Shown here piece after piece: positions 11,250 to 22,084 of a stretch of 64,000 nucleotides of DNA (the stretch's first letter is position 1; each line of letters starts with the position of its first letter). The notes below the pieces were generated by a model that was not told the DNA's origin, ran no database searches, and saw only the letters and a list, made by a program, of their open reading frames with translations. Origin of the DNA: Valencia hispanica (Eukaryota; Chordata; Actinopteri; Cyprinodontiformes; Valenciidae); contig OY747704.1 of NCBI GenBank assembly GCA_963556495.2, forward strand, positions 471,001 through 535,000. The letters run 5' to 3'. A program made the position numbers and the translations under genes.

Positions 11250-11732
11250 AGTACAGTAACAAGTCGATTATCTAAGGCCATGAGAATATAATTAGTAACC
11301 TTCATCAGTGCTGTTTCGGGTTCTAATGATGAGCTCTAAAACCTGACTGAAACTCTTCAAACAGGTTGTTACTGTTTAGATGCTGACATACTTGATTAGC
11401 AACTATTTTCTCAAAGATTTTGGATGAGAAAGGAAGGTTAGATATAGGTCTGTAACTAACTAAGTCATCTTGATTGAGGAAAGGTTTCTTAAGTAAAGGT
11501 TTAATTACAGAAACCTTACATTCCTGTTGTACGTATCCATTTACTAAGGATAGATTCATCATTTCTAAAATGGGGACAGGAACCAAAGGGCACACTTAAA
11601 TAATTTGGTTGGGACTGGGTCCTACATACAAGTTGAAGGTTTAGATGAGGCTAATATTTTTGATACTTCTGAAAGTATGATTGAATCAAAACAGTCCAAA
11701 CAAAAATGAGGTTTGACAGTTCTCTCCAATGC
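11250..11732 (-). mobile_element. L2-I LINE copy A, segment 2 (RT N-terminal)
   Basis: This continues copy A after the 4334-11249 insertion. The minus-strand frame at 11323-11595 gives the start of the reverse transcriptase: '[20 protein letters not shown]', 'KPLLKKP', 'YRPISNLPF' and '[11 protein letters not shown]'. A frameshift at about 11323 and a few base changes separate it from the rest. It is broken by the gypsy insertion at 11733. Confidence 0.9.
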
Positions 11733-11861
11733 TGTCAGGAAGCCATCAGCCCCAACTCAGACCAGCCGTGCCTGATGAGCGTCCTGTCAATCATTCAACT
11801 TTCCCTAAGTTTAAAAGATCCCTCCACTCACCTTCACTTTGCTCAGTCACTGTTTAGTCAA
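11733..11861 (+). repeat. gypsy 5' LTR, truncated
   Basis: About 129 bp match the first part of the 3' LTR at 15069 ('tgtcaggaagccatcagccc' is shared). At about 11861 similarity stops and gag-coding sequence begins directly, so the rest of the 5' LTR, the primer-binding site and the gag start were lost. Confidence 0.85.
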
Positions 11862-12335
11862 CTCCTTCACCTCCGTCAGCAAGATCAGCCTGTTTATCTC
11901 TTTGCTCCGGAGTTCCGGACGCTAGCGGCTAAGCTAGCCTGGGGAGATTCTGCTTTCTGATTGGTCTTCCTGGAAGGCTTTGCCGGCTACATCAGGGATG
12001 GGATGGTCGGCAGAGAGGCTCCCAGATCTCTCGACGAAGCCGTACATCTAGCTCTGGAGATCGACTGCCGTGTGATGAGCCGCCTAAGAACGACGTCTCG
12101 TCTTCTGTCACTGCGCCCAGCCACGTTCCGCTCCACCGAGCCAAGCGCCGCTGCAAGCCGAGCACACTACAGAAAACAAAAGAGCCAATGCAGCTTGGAC
12201 ATCTGTCCCCGAAAGAGGGGTTGACGTTTCCGGGAGGGGCTCTGCGCCTACTGTGGATCGCATAAACAGCGCCGTCTGCAGTGTCCACTACGACCGGGAA
12301 ACGACCAGGCCAGGTGAGGCTCGGGGGGTTCTAAC
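11862..12335 (+). pseudogene. gypsy gag remnant
   Basis: gag encodes the structural coat of the retrotransposon particle. The frame shows 'APEFRTLAAKLAWGDSAF', a stop, then 'EGFAGYIRDGMVG' and 'EAVHLALEIDCRVMSR', typical of fish gypsy gag. It is followed after another frame change by a Cys/His cluster reading CAYCGSHK...QC near 12240-12285, a decayed zinc knuckle. At least one stop and two frame changes are present, and the N-terminal half is deleted. Confidence 0.75.
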
Positions 12336-12339
12336 CTGG

Positions 12340-12770
12340 GGTTCCCTCAGTTCGCTTCCTACTTCCTGTCCAGCTCATGCACCGCAACCCACAGCACACA
12401 TACAGCAACATACTCGACACTGGAGCAGTGGAGAATTTCATCACCGCCCAGCTGATCTCAGAACTTAGGATTCCTCTGGAGACCCTGCGCCATCCCGTCC
12501 CGGTGGCTTCCCTCGATGGGCACTCACTCCAACCCTACCCCATCTGACATCGTACCGTCCAGATCCAGCTGTGGGTGGGTGACCACACAGAGCTCATGCA
12601 GTTTCTCGTCATCACTTCCAGTTCCACACCGCTCATCTTGGGCTATGCATGGTTCCGGACACACGACCCGCAGATCTCCTAGTCCAAGAAGCAGATACGC
12701 GGCTGGGGCCCCAACTGCTCGGGACGGTGTTTCAGCAAGAGGCGATCCACCCAGCTACCACCCCACAGGT
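12340..12770 (+). pseudogene. gypsy aspartic protease remnant
   Basis: A retropepsin-like protease is visible in a broken frame. 'NILDTGAVENFI' near 12407-12442 carries the DTGA active-site motif, then 'ELRIPLETLRHPVPVASLDG', and further on 'LVITSSSTPLILGYAWF', which resembles the flap-to-LGxxWL region of gypsy proteases. An in-frame stop lies between these two parts. It precedes RT, as in all Ty3/gypsy pol genes. Confidence 0.72.
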
Positions 12771-12778
12771 CCTATGAC

Positions 12779-13585
12779 ATGGCAATTAATCTTATGCCAG
12801 GGGCAGAGCCCTCGTGCAGTCGTCGGTTTCCCCTCTCACCGGCAGAATTGGCCCAGATGAAGGGCTATATCGCTGAATCTCTGGACCATGGCTTCATCCG
12901 TCCATCCACTTCTCCAGCATCAGTCGGCTTCTTCTTTGTCGAGAAGAAAGAAGGGACGCTGCATCCCTGCATAAATTACAGAGGGCTAAACCAGGTCACC
13001 ATTAAAGATCACCATCCGCGTCCACTCCTGAACACTGTCTTGGACTCATTATCTCAAGCGACCATTTTCACCCGCCTCGATCTCCGGAATGCCTACAACC
13101 TTGTCCGCATTCGTGAAGGGGATGAATGGAAGACGGCGTTTAGCACCCGCTCAGGACACTGGGAGTACCTGGTCATGCTGTTTGGCCTCTGCAATAGCCA
13201 GGCTGTGTTCCAGCGTTTGCTCAATGACGTGCTGCATGGCCTGCTCGGACGATGGGTATTTGTATACCTGGATGACATCCTGGTCTACGCCACGTCCGAG
13301 GGAGACCACGTCCGCCACGTCCGAGCTGTCCTTGAGTGCCTCCTCCAGAACAACCTCTATTGCAAGTTGGAGAAGTGTGCGTTCCATCAGCGCTCAACCA
13401 CCTTCCTGGGCTACGTCATATCGGCTGAAGGGGTAGCCATGGATCCCCAGAAGGTGTCAGCAGTAAAGGAACGGCCGCTGCCCAGTACCCTCAAACAGCT
13501 GCAGTCCTTCCTTGGCTTTGCCAATTTTTACCGGTGGTTCATCCAGAACTATAGCACCATTGTAGCTCCCCTCACCAACCACTGA
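12779..13585 (+). pseudogene. gypsy reverse transcriptase, open but truncated
   Basis: An open frame of 268 codons covers the RT fingers, palm and start of the connection. Motifs in order: '[20 protein letters not shown]', '[13 protein letters not shown]', '[15 protein letters not shown]', '[20 protein letters not shown]', the catalytic 'YLDD' (residues 163-166), '[13 protein letters not shown]' and '[15 protein letters not shown]'. It ends at 13585, where unrelated DNA begins, so RNase H is gone. The upstream protease lies in a different frame. RT alone is well preserved, but the protein is truncated. Confidence 0.9.
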
Positions 13586-13970
13586 CTGTCTGTCCAGTTA
13601 GCTGCTGTTTGTTACACACAGCAGAGCAATAAAAACACAGCCTTACCGTTTCAATTGCAGGCAAGTCTCCGATTGTTGGAATGGCCCTTTTTTCCAAACG
13701 GAGCTTCGATGCCAACTTCGCCTGATATTGTCCCAAATTCGTAAAGGATCCTGGCGTAAAAAAAGAGAGAAAAATATTTCCATGTTGATTCTGGCAGTCA
13801 ACAACAGAGCAACTCACGTGTGCACTACGTTTCTGCATCTTTCATGGTGGAGTTCGTACTTCGAATCGGTGACGTGTCGGTCGCGAATTAACCGGCTCTA
13901 AGAGCTAGCTCTTTGAAGTGAACGATGGGAGCCGGCTCGTCAATGAGAGCCGTTTTTGCTCAGGGGCCAT
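13586..13970. mobile_element. foreign insert replacing RNase H region (hAT-like?)
   Basis: The sequence is unlike gypsy. Near 13890-13960 it has repeated 'agagc' blocks ('ctctaagagctagctctttg', 'gagccggctcgtcaatgaga') that resemble internal parts of fish hAT elements. I see no clean terminal repeats or duplication, so this is a tentative call. It could instead be filler DNA at a deletion. Confidence 0.35.
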
Positions 13971-15060
13971 TCATCCCCTATAGCCGGCCATACAGGCGTG
14001 GCTAGGACCCTTAAGTTCATCCGCTGTGCACTGTGTAGCCCCACCATGCCATGGGACATCAGCAGGCACGTTACAGGTTCCTTCATCCCCTGCCAGTTCC
14101 GGCCCGTCTATTGTCTCACATAGGCACGGACTTCCTCACACGGCTTCCCACAGCTGATGGCTTGAACACCATCTCCACTTTTGTGGACCGGTTCTCTAAG
14201 GCGGTCCATCTCGTTTCCTTGGCTGGCCAGCCAATGGCAAGGAGGACTGCCAAGCTCGCCTACATGGGTTTCCCCAGGATATCGTCTCTGACTGCGGCCC
14301 TCAGTTCTCCTCTAAATTACGGAGGGCCTTCTGCCGACTCGTCGGAGCAACTGCCAGCCTCTCGTCCCAGAGACCAACGGCCAGAGAACTCGGCCCCGTG
14401 GACTGCTTTGGGCCGAGTTGTCCCTCAACCTCCATGTCTCCTCCGCTACGGGGCTATCACCCTTCGAGGTCTGTAACGGCTACCAACCACCCATTTTTTT
14501 CCCACCAGGAGCTGGAGGTGGAGGTACAGGCTGCACAACAGCTGATCTGCCGGGGCAAATGTGCCTGGATCCGGGCCCGGTCCTCAATCAAATGGGCCAA
14601 CGGTGCTTATATGGAACAGCACCGCAGGCGTCATCGGTCTGGTCCCACATTTCGGCCGGGGGATCTGGTCTGGCTCTCCACCCGACACCTAAAGCTGCTG
14701 AAATTGACCCCCCGCTTCATTGGTCCATATCCAGTCCTCCGCAGTATAAACCTGGTCACCTACCATCTCCGCCTTCCAACCTCCCTGAAGGTCCATCCGG
14801 TGTTCCACTGCTCCCTCCTCAGACCTCATGTCACCCCACCTCTGTCCCCTCCTGCATCTCCCCCACCCCCTACTTGCTTCGTCGACAGTGGTCCAGTTTA
14901 CACTGTGCGGCGGGTACCAATATCTTGTGGACTGGTGGGGGTATGGTCCGGAGGAACGTTCCTGGGTTCCATCTCGCCACATCCTGGATCCCTCATCTCG
15001 GACTTCCATCGACTCCATCCGGATCTACCTGGCCCCTCAGGAGCTGGGCCTGGGGGGGGG
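13971..15060 (+). pseudogene. gypsy integrase and chromodomain-like C-terminus, frameshifted
   Basis: Integrase inserts the cDNA copy. The catalytic core is visible as '[20 protein letters not shown]' and '[12 protein letters not shown]' (14116-14218). A frame change follows in the next catalytic segment (14280-14400). '[20 protein letters not shown]' (14433-) is in another frame, then in a third frame 'FRPGDLVWLSTRHLKL', 'RFIGPYPVL', '[15 protein letters not shown]', and finally a chromodomain-like '[17 protein letters not shown]'. The zinc-binding N-terminal part is lost next to the foreign insert. Confidence 0.85.
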
Positions 15061-15068
15061 GTTGTCTC

Positions 15069-15447
15069 TGTCAGGAAGCCATCAGCCCCAGCTCAGACCA
15101 GCCATGCCTGATGTGTGTCCTGTCAGTCATCCGACTTTCCCTCAGTTTAAAAGACCCCTCCACTCACCTTCACTTTGCTCAGTCATTGTTCAGTCAATGT
15201 CCAGCGCTCCTGACCCATCCAGACGCTTCAGTTCTCCAAGTCCGTCTCAGCCAAACCAGAGATCCAGACCAACAGTCCAGCCAAGCCAGTCCTCCTCTCT
15301 GCTCCAGTTCTCCTGTCAGCTCCACGTCACAACCTCGGCTCCCGGCCACACCCCGCAGGCTTAGCCGTTCGGCCGCCCTGTGCTCGGGGTACCACATCCG
15401 CGCCTGGAGCGTGAAGTTCCCCACGATCGCCAGCAGCGATACTGACA
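15069..15447 (+). repeat. gypsy 3' LTR, 379 bp
   Basis: The LTR begins TGTCAGG and ends CTGACA, just after a G-rich purine tract at 15045-15062 that looks like the plus-strand primer site. Its first 129 bp recur at 11733. The short ORFs covering it (for example 15194-15520 minus) are not genes. Confidence 0.88.
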
Positions 15448-15790
15448 GATGCTGCCTCACTGAGAGAGAAGTAGTGATTTTTGGGAGGATGCCAATGATT
15501 TTATTTTTTATAGAATTCATTTAATTTATGAAGAATCCCATAAAGTCCTCACTACTAAGAGCTGGGGAAATGGTTGGCTCAACAGAGCTTTGACTGTGTA
15601 AGTTTGGGAACTGTACTAAAAAGAAACCTAGGATTGTTCTTATTCACCTCTATTAATAATTTAAAAATATGCTGTTCTAGCTTGTCGAAGGGTCTTTTTA
15701 TACATCAGTAGACTATTTCTCCAGGTTAAATAGGAATCCACTATGTCTGTAGAGGCCCATTTTCTTTTTAATTTTCTAGCTGTTTTAAAA
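15448..15790 (-). mobile_element. L2-I LINE copy A, segment 3
   Basis: L2-I copy A resumes after the gypsy element: 'gatgctgcctcactgagaga' matches the copy B stretch at 8103-8125, and the following 300 bp match 8130-8420. On the minus strand this is the linker between endonuclease and RT. The copy is 5'-truncated or deleted at about 15790, where an L1 tail starts. Confidence 0.88.
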
Positions 15791-16372
15791 ATTAAATTAC
15801 ATGTATCTTTTTAACACATGTCCTGTCTGGCAGTGTGAAGCTCGAAATTGGTGTCTGAGTACCAAGTATAAGCCCGACAGATTTACTATCACAAGTGGAG
15901 CATCACGGCTTTTGCTATAGTACTCCGCTTGATATATATGTGTAAGGAATCTTTATTGGAAATTACTGTGGGTTTGTTTTTTTCAGATGTGCCAGGGACA
16001 TGGAGACAGAAAATAAAGGGGGAGAAAGAAAGTAGATGAAGAGAGGTAGGAAAAAAAGCTTAAGAGGGTAAGGGTAAGCTGAAGATACAAGAAAGGAAGG
16101 GGAACAAAGAAAACATCTCAGTTTCGCTCCACACTCGCAGGACGGCAGGGACAGGGAAAAAGACGACAAAAAAAAATCAAACAACCACAACCCACAAATA
16201 GATATATGAATACAATAACAGTGTCACCGAAAAGCTCATGGTACCGATTATTACAAGATTTAATAATGGTAACCTCAGCCCCAAGAATGTATCTGTAAAC
16301 ACCGGAATCCCCAAACCTGTGTGTGTGTATGAGCATGCTGGTGCATATTTGGACGGACGGACAGATGATAGG
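15791..16372 (-). repeat. L1 (Swimmer-like) 3' UTR fragment
   Basis: This is the reverse complement of 33970-34559 at the 3' end of the large L1. Shared landmarks include the 'caagtggag' block, the 'gtttttttcagatgtgccag' T-rich region, and 'cccaagaatgtatctgtaaa' matching 34010-34035. Minus-strand ORFs at 15963-16414 are UTR sequence, not proteins. Confidence 0.85.
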
Positions 16373-18830
16373 TAAGGCAATTTTATTTGTATAGCACACA
16401 ACAAGGTAATTCAAGGTGCTTTACATGATTAAGTGGTAAAATAAAAATAGCAGTAAAACACAAACAAAGCATACAAAGTAAAAACAGCAATAAAGCAAGA
16501 AGCACACACATATTCATTAAAGCATTACAAAGTATATAATGTAGAAACAGCAGTAAAACAAGAAGAATACACAAAACATGATAAAAGAAAGCATTATCCA
16601 AAGGCAACTCTAAACAGATACGTTTTTAGTTGTGATTTAAAGAACTCAGTGTTTCAGCAGCTTTACAGTTTTTTGGAAGTTTGTTCCAGAATAGTGGAGC
16701 ATAGAAACTGAAAGCTTCTTTTTCATGTTTGGTTATGATTCTAGAAATGTTGAGTAGACTGGAATTAGAGGACCTGAGTGGTCTGGAGGGTTGGTATAGT
16801 AACAGCAGGTCTTCAACATATTTTGGTGCTAAGCCATTTAATGATTTATCAACCAGTAGAAGTATTTTGAAGTCTATTCTCTGAGCTACAGGGAGCCAGT
16901 AGAATGACTTTAGAACTGGGGTGATGTGCTCTACTTTCCTGGTTCTAGTCAGGACACGAGCAGCAGCGTTCTGGATCAGCTGCAGCTGTCTGATTTACTT
17001 TTTAGGCAGACCTGTGAAGACGCTGTTGCAGTAATCAATAAAAGATAAACGCATGGATGAGTTTTTTGAGGTCCTGTTGCGACATCAGTCCTTTAATTCT
17101 AGAAATGTTCTTCAGGTGATAGAAGGCTGACCTTGTTATTGCCTTTATGTGACCCTGGAGGTTCAGGTCTGAGTCCATTACTACACCTAGATTTCTGGCC
17201 TGATCAGTAGTTTCTATCTGTATTAACTGGAGCTGTGTGCTGACTCTTGATCGTTCCTCTTTAGGTCCAAAAGTAATTACTTCTGTTTTGTTTCTTTTCA
17301 ATTAAGGATGGAGCCCTGGGGCACCCAACATGTATTTGTTCTGATGAAAAGATTCCAATTGAAACAAAGAAGTCCCTGTTTTTTAGGTAAGACTCGAACC
17401 AGCCAAGTACTGTACCAGAGAGCCAGACCCAGCTCTCCAGTTGTTCTAGTAATATATCATGATCAACAGTGTGAAATGCTGCACTGAGATCCAACAGAAC
17501 CAGTACTGTGGTTCTACCACAGTCTGTATTTATGAGGATGTTATTGAAAACTTTGACTAGGACCGTCTCAGTGCTGTGGTTACCATGGAAACCAGACTGA
17601 AAAACATCAAAGTGGTTGGTCATTCTTAGGAAGCTATTTAACTGCTGAAACACCGTTTTTTCAATAATGTTACTGATGAATGGAAGATTTAGAAATTGAT
17701 CTGTAGTTCTGCATTAACATGTTATTCTTTTTTAGCAGTGGTTTAATAACTGCTGTTTTTAAAACCTGGGGGAAGAGACCTGACAGAAGGGATGAGTTAA
17801 CTATTTGAATCAGATCAGACCCAATGACAGGGAAAACTTTCTTAAGGAAAGCTGTGGGTAGGATATCAAGACAGCAAGAGGAGCTTAATTGGTTAATGAT
17901 TTCTTCTGGATCATTTTTTGTTTAATTCACAAAATTCTGACATTTTTACTACCTTGGTGTTATTTGGGTATAACAATGGTGGTCAGTTTGGTGCTGCATT
18001 ACAGACCGACCGTCTAATTGTTAGAATTTTTTCAGTGAAAAAGTTGGCAAATTCATTGCAGGCCCTGATAGAATTTAGTTCAGGGGCTACTGTCACTGGA
18101 GGATTAGTTAGTCTTTCTACTGTTGTAAACAGAGTCCGTGCATTATTAATGTTTCTGTTAATTATTTTAGAAAAGAACGATTCACTAGCTTCTTTTAAAG
18201 TTAACTGATATTTGTTCAGTCTCTCTTTGTAGTTGAGTTTTCCGCCATTTTCTCTCGGGTCATCAACACTTCCTTTATTCACTACGTACCAGTGGATCGC
18301 TTGGCCACAGAGACTTCTATCTACCTGAGACTACTTTCACTTTAGTCGGAGCAATGGAATCCATGATGTCTAAGATTTTCACGAGGAAATTATTTACCAG
18401 CTTGTTTACTGAGTTGGAGTTGGGAGATGAGGGGGATGTGGTGGAAGAGTAAATACTTTTAAAGTTTCAACAGAACTGTCCCAGAGAAAACACTTTTTTA
18501 CAGTTATCTCACTGTGGCTAGATAGTTTAGGAGAGATGGTACTTTCAAAGAAAATACAGAAATGGTCAGATAATGCAATATCAATTACCGAGATGTGAGA
18601 TATAGTTAAACCTTTGCTGATAATTAAGTCCAGAGTGTGTCCTCTATTGTGTGTTGGTTGTTTTACATGCTGGGTCAGGCCGAAGTTGTGAAGAGAGTCA
18701 CTTAATGTTTTTGCTAGTCTATCCTGGGGGTTGTCAGTATGTATGTTGAATTCCCCTACAATGATTAACTGGTCATAATCGACACATATTATGGAAACAA
18801 GGTCACTGATAGATAGAATTCTTCAAGTCA
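16373..18830 (-). mobile_element. L2-II LINE copy 1, decayed
   Basis: This second L2 subfamily is also found at 42600-45935 and 63482-64000. On the minus strand, the 3' tail 'caattttatttgtatagcac' (16378-16397) leads into ORF2 C-terminus (16620-17000), RT (17035-17653) and an endonuclease/RT linker with endonuclease remnants (17983-18830). Its sequence differs from L2-I throughout, so it is a separate lineage rather than another copy. Confidence 0.85.
16620..18800 (-). pseudogene. L2-II ORF2 remnant
   Basis: RT motifs on the minus strand include 'FQSGFHGNHSTETVLVKV' and 'LLDLSAAFHTVDHDILLEQL' (17261-17653), then '[19 protein letters not shown]' and '[19 protein letters not shown]' (17035-17301). 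The YADD-containing segment is deleted between them. The linker 'YKERLNKYQLTLKEASESFF' and 'LTNPPVTVAPELNSI' is at 17983-18282. Endonuclease traces such as a decayed 'GDFNIHTDNPQD' equivalent lie near 18730-18775. Multiple frameshifts and stops are present. Confidence 0.83.
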
Positions 18831-19547
18831 CTCCCCCTCCCTCTCCGATGCACTCAAGCCCCGCCTCCAATGCCCTCCTCCCTCCTTCAGCTGCGCTACT
18901 GGCGTAGCAACTGCCAAAGATAATCAGCTGACGTGACTTAGAAAACAAACTTACGTGAATATTTCCTAACAGTAAACCACATATGACAACATTAGCTGTG
19001 AGTGCACATATGATCGCACGCGTTGCGGAGGTTTACTGTAATACCACCCCACCAAAAAAACAAAACAAATATTAATCAAGCATGGGTAATTACCTGTCAA
19101 GCAGAAACATGGCCAACTGGGAATCGGTTTTAAATGCTTTCAGGTCCCGTAGCTCCCTCCACCTCTCAAAGGCTACGCCAATATTTACCCTCGTTTTATC
19201 TCGGGCTGGTCAACTTCTTTCTTCTTAGCTTTTTTGTCCTCCTCGGCCATCTTCTTTTTTATTATCTTAGCCGTATATGCTGTTGTTGGCAGCGGCAGTA
19301 CGGGCAGTTTCTCTTTAGGTGACTGTTGCTCGGGCATAGCTAACTCCTAGCTTCTTGCAGAAGCGCAGCCCGTTGCGCAGCGGATCGAGGGGCGGGTCGT
19401 TGTGGGTGTGTGAGGAGTGATAGACAGATCTCACACACTTCTTCAGACGCTGCTCTGGCTCTGATTGGCTGTTTTCTACCGGTCGCAGTGGATTCTTGCA
19501 AATCGCAGTAGGGGCTGTAGGCGTGACCAATTGAGCTGCTTTTTTTA
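18831..19547. other. unclassified repeat or gene-like segment
   Basis: CpG-bearing DNA between two LINE copies. It holds an exon-like minus-strand cassette (19082-19250, separate entry) and, at 19360-19530, a GC-rich block ('gcgcagcggatcgaggggcg') without coding potential. No terminal repeats were found. It could be the 5' end of an unrecognised DNA transposon. Confidence 0.4.
19082..19250 (-). pseudogene. exon-like cassette of unidentified protein
   Basis: On the minus strand an ATG in good context (19250) opens a very charged stretch, 'MAEEDKKAKKKEVDQPEIKR', then a stop. One frame over, the next 33 codons read 'VNIGVAFERWRELRDLKAF' and 'DSQLAMFLLDR', ending exactly at a splice-donor-like 'CAG|GTAATT' (about 19092). 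The 'AFxRWRxL...FLLD' pattern recurs, to my recollection, at the N-terminus of many teleost repeat-encoded or uncharacterised proteins. A single-base frame change separates the two parts, so it is probably a decayed first exon of a DNA transposon gene. The function is unknown. Confidence 0.4.
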
Positions 19548-20421
19548 GGTTGGGCCCCGTTGATGCAGACTTTCCAACCACAGCAATCCTTCAGCAATCC
19601 CTTATACTGAGCAAGCATGTAGCGACGGTGGAGAGGAAAAACTCCCCTTTAACAGGAAGAAACCTCCAACAGAACCAGGCTCAGTAGGAGCGCCCATCTG
19701 CCACGACCGTCTGGGGGTTTGAGAAGACAGAGCAGAGACACAGAAGGAACAGAAGATCTGATATAAGAGAACTTTCTATGTTACAGAAAGTAAAAAAGTT
19801 GATAACAGGGGGCCCAACCTCACGCCAATGACTGACGCAATCTGCTGGGATTCCTTAAATAGGAAACTTTTTAACTGATTGGAATGTTTGTATAAATGTA
19901 TTGAAATGACTTCTTGTTAAGTGCCTTGAGATGACATCTGTTGTGAATTGGTGCTATATAAATAAACTGAATTGAATTGAATTGAACAGGACACAGTGGA
20001 TGTTCAGTTACTGGGAGGATCATCCCAGTCGATGGCCCCCGTCCAACAGGGCATTGCAGCCAAGCAGGATACCAGACCAGATATATCTTCTATGGAGAGA
20101 AAAACACTGAGAGAAAACAAAGTTAACAGTCGAGATAACAGAATGTACTGTAATACAACTGGAGAGTCGTAGGAGAAAAGGAAGTAGCAGAGTGAAGAAA
20201 ATTGGTAAGTCTGTCCTCCAGCAGTCTAAGCCTATAGCAGCATAACTACAGAGATAGAGTGGCTAAGGTCATCCTGAGCTAACTATAAGCTTTATCAAAA
20301 AGGAAAGTTTTAAGCCTGCCCTTAAAAGTAAACAGAGTGTCTGCCTCACGGACTAAAGCTGGGAGCTGGTTCCACAGGAGAGGAGCCTGATAACTAAAAG
20401 ATCTGCCTCCCATTCTACTTT
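19548..20421 (-). mobile_element. L2-I LINE copy C, 3' part
   Basis: Minus-strand L2-I from the 'gttgggccccgttgatgcag' 3' UTR block to the last ORF2 codons ('LLWNQLPALVREADTLFTF', 'LKTFLFDKAYS', stop at 20279). It is interrupted by a 176 bp L2-I tail of opposite orientation (19809-19984). It stops at about 20421 within the ORF2 end and joins a Rex1-like LINE, producing a chimeric 125-codon frame (20279-20656). Confidence 0.9.
19809..19984 (+). mobile_element. short L2-I 3' end inserted in copy C
   Basis: A 5'-truncated L2-I tail in plus orientation, ending in GAATTGAATTG, is flanked by AACAG at 19804-19808 and 19985-19989. Removing it restores the copy C sequence 'gataacaggacacagtgg'. It is a typical severely truncated LINE retrotransposition product. 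Confidence 0.88.
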
Positions 20422-21114
20422 GAGAAAACTCCTTGGTCTTTTCCACATTCAATTTCATAAAGTTGTTCGAGCACCACTTAGTGAAGTGTGCGACGGACTG
20501 GTGATGTGCAGTTATGGAGTTATTGACCTTAAGGAGTGCTAGTATGGCAGTGTCGCCTGAGGATTTGAAACATGTGGTGACGGTTAAGGGGCTGGTGCAG
20601 TCATTGGTGTAGAGTTTGTATAGAAAGGGCCTGAGTACACACCCCTGGGGGGGCACCAGTGTTTGTGATTATGATGGATGAAGTAACTTTCCCAATTTCA
20701 ACAGCCTGTGGTCTGTTACTGAGAAAGTCATGAATCTAGTGGATGAGAAGTGGAGACAAATTGAGGGTTTGGAGCTTCTTTATCATCTGATGTCATTGTA
20801 TTGTGTTGAAAGCTGTATTAAAATCAATGAAGAGGATGGATGCAAAGGTGCCAGGTGGCTTAAGATGTTGCAGAAGAGGGTGAAGGAGGCATGCCACAGC
20901 ATCCTCCATTCCCCGCTTTGCCCTGTAGGCAAACTTATACTGATCCAGCAGAGGACGAAAAACAGGAAGGATGAAGTGGAGGATGAGCTTTTCGAAGGAC
21001 TTCATGATGATGGAGGTTAGTGTGATTGGCCTGTAGTGCTGTGGCTCAGATGGATGGGGCTTCTTTGGAATCAGGATGATTGTTGAAGTTTTCCAGGCCG
21101 TTGGGATGTGTACC
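20422..21114 (-). mobile_element. Rex1/Babar-like LINE, segment 1 (RT)
   Basis: Minus-strand reverse transcriptase of a third LINE clade. 'PPQGCVLRPFLYKLYTNDC' and 'HFTKWCSNNFMKLNVEKTKE' lie at 20425-20656; the intervening FADD box is degraded to 'FKSSGDTAIL'. Upstream in the element, 'KSFEKLILHFILPVFRPLLD', 'YKFAYRAKRGMEDAVACLL' and 'FIDFNTAFNTIQ' lie at 20793-21005. It resembles Rex1/Babar elements of teleosts. The 3' end is lost at the junction with L2-I copy C and the 5' side is split by the 21115-24950 insertion. Confidence 0.75.
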
Positions 21115-22084
21115 GACCATAGACTGTATATAACTGGACGAACCTAAGTGACGTCACCCATAGGTTTCAGAAGAGCAAAAATTAAGCCAAATGGGCGGTT
21201 TCCACCGCCGCCATCTTGTCTGCGTCACGCGTCTCGTCACTCCCAGAAAATACAAAAATGGGCAAAGAGGTGGAGCAGAGAGTGGAGCAGAGAGTGGCGC
21301 TGTGAGGGCGGGGGCGGATGATTGACACTCTGAGCCAATGTAGCCAGGAGCTAGTCCTGGAGATAACTGAAGCTAACAGAGGTTAGCGGGCGCCTTTAGC
21401 CTGAAAGCCGCGGGTAGAGCAACTCTGCTACCCTCTTCCATCCAGGCTGTAAATACAATATTAAATCGGTGAGTTAACATTTAAATTGAAATTTATTTAA
21501 ATGAAATTATCATTAACTTAATGCAAGTTTTCAATAATATATTTAACTTAGTTATTAATAGTGTATGAGATCTATTTAGTCTATGCATGAGATACATGAT
21601 CAAGCTAAGTTAGTTAGTATAGTTCACATATTTATATTAATACTTGTTTGTATTTACACTAATTGTTAGAGATTGTACTACCATGTAGGATCTCCCAGTT
21701 AAAAAAAACGGTTCCCACAGCTATTGTAGATTAGCAACAGCTAATATGAATAATTTTGATCCTAGTCAATTCTGCAACTTATGAATTTTACTAATCGTTT
21801 ATTGAGGTCTGGGAAGGGATAAGTTGCACTTTTAGTAAAACACCTGTGTTTCTTTTTATAGATTTTGTTTACTAGGTCACAATGGCTGCATGCCTGTCCT
21901 CCACAACAGCCAAATCTGGGCTGTTATATTTATTCTATGTGTTTTGTATGTATACCTATTCTGTGCTGTTTAATCTCTGCTCTATACTCTTATTTTTAAG
22001 TAGTTTTTACTCATATTTATGCAAATTACTCAATTTGCCTTTATTCTTGTGTACTATGTTCTATGTTAATACTCCATGATTATA

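Larger units (their letters stand above)
11733..15447 (+). mobile_element. Ty3/gypsy chromodomain retrotransposon, decayed
   Basis: The element starts TGTCAGGA at 11733 and ends ACTGACA at 15447. It is flanked by AATGC (11728-11732) and GATGC (15448-15452), a 5 bp duplication with one mismatch. The order is partial 5' LTR, gag, protease, RT, a foreign insert, integrase with C-terminal chromodomain-like segment, purine/G-rich tract, 3' LTR. pol order with integrase after RT and a chromodomain place it in the chromovirus group of Ty3/gypsy. RNase H and the start of integrase are missing. It sits in L2-I copy A. Confidence 0.9.

Noticed and set aside
15963..16607. Hydrophobic minus-strand ORFs that look like membrane proteins
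   Set aside because: They fall in L1 and L2-II 3' UTR sequence rich in pyrimidines; no promoter, motif or conserved start.
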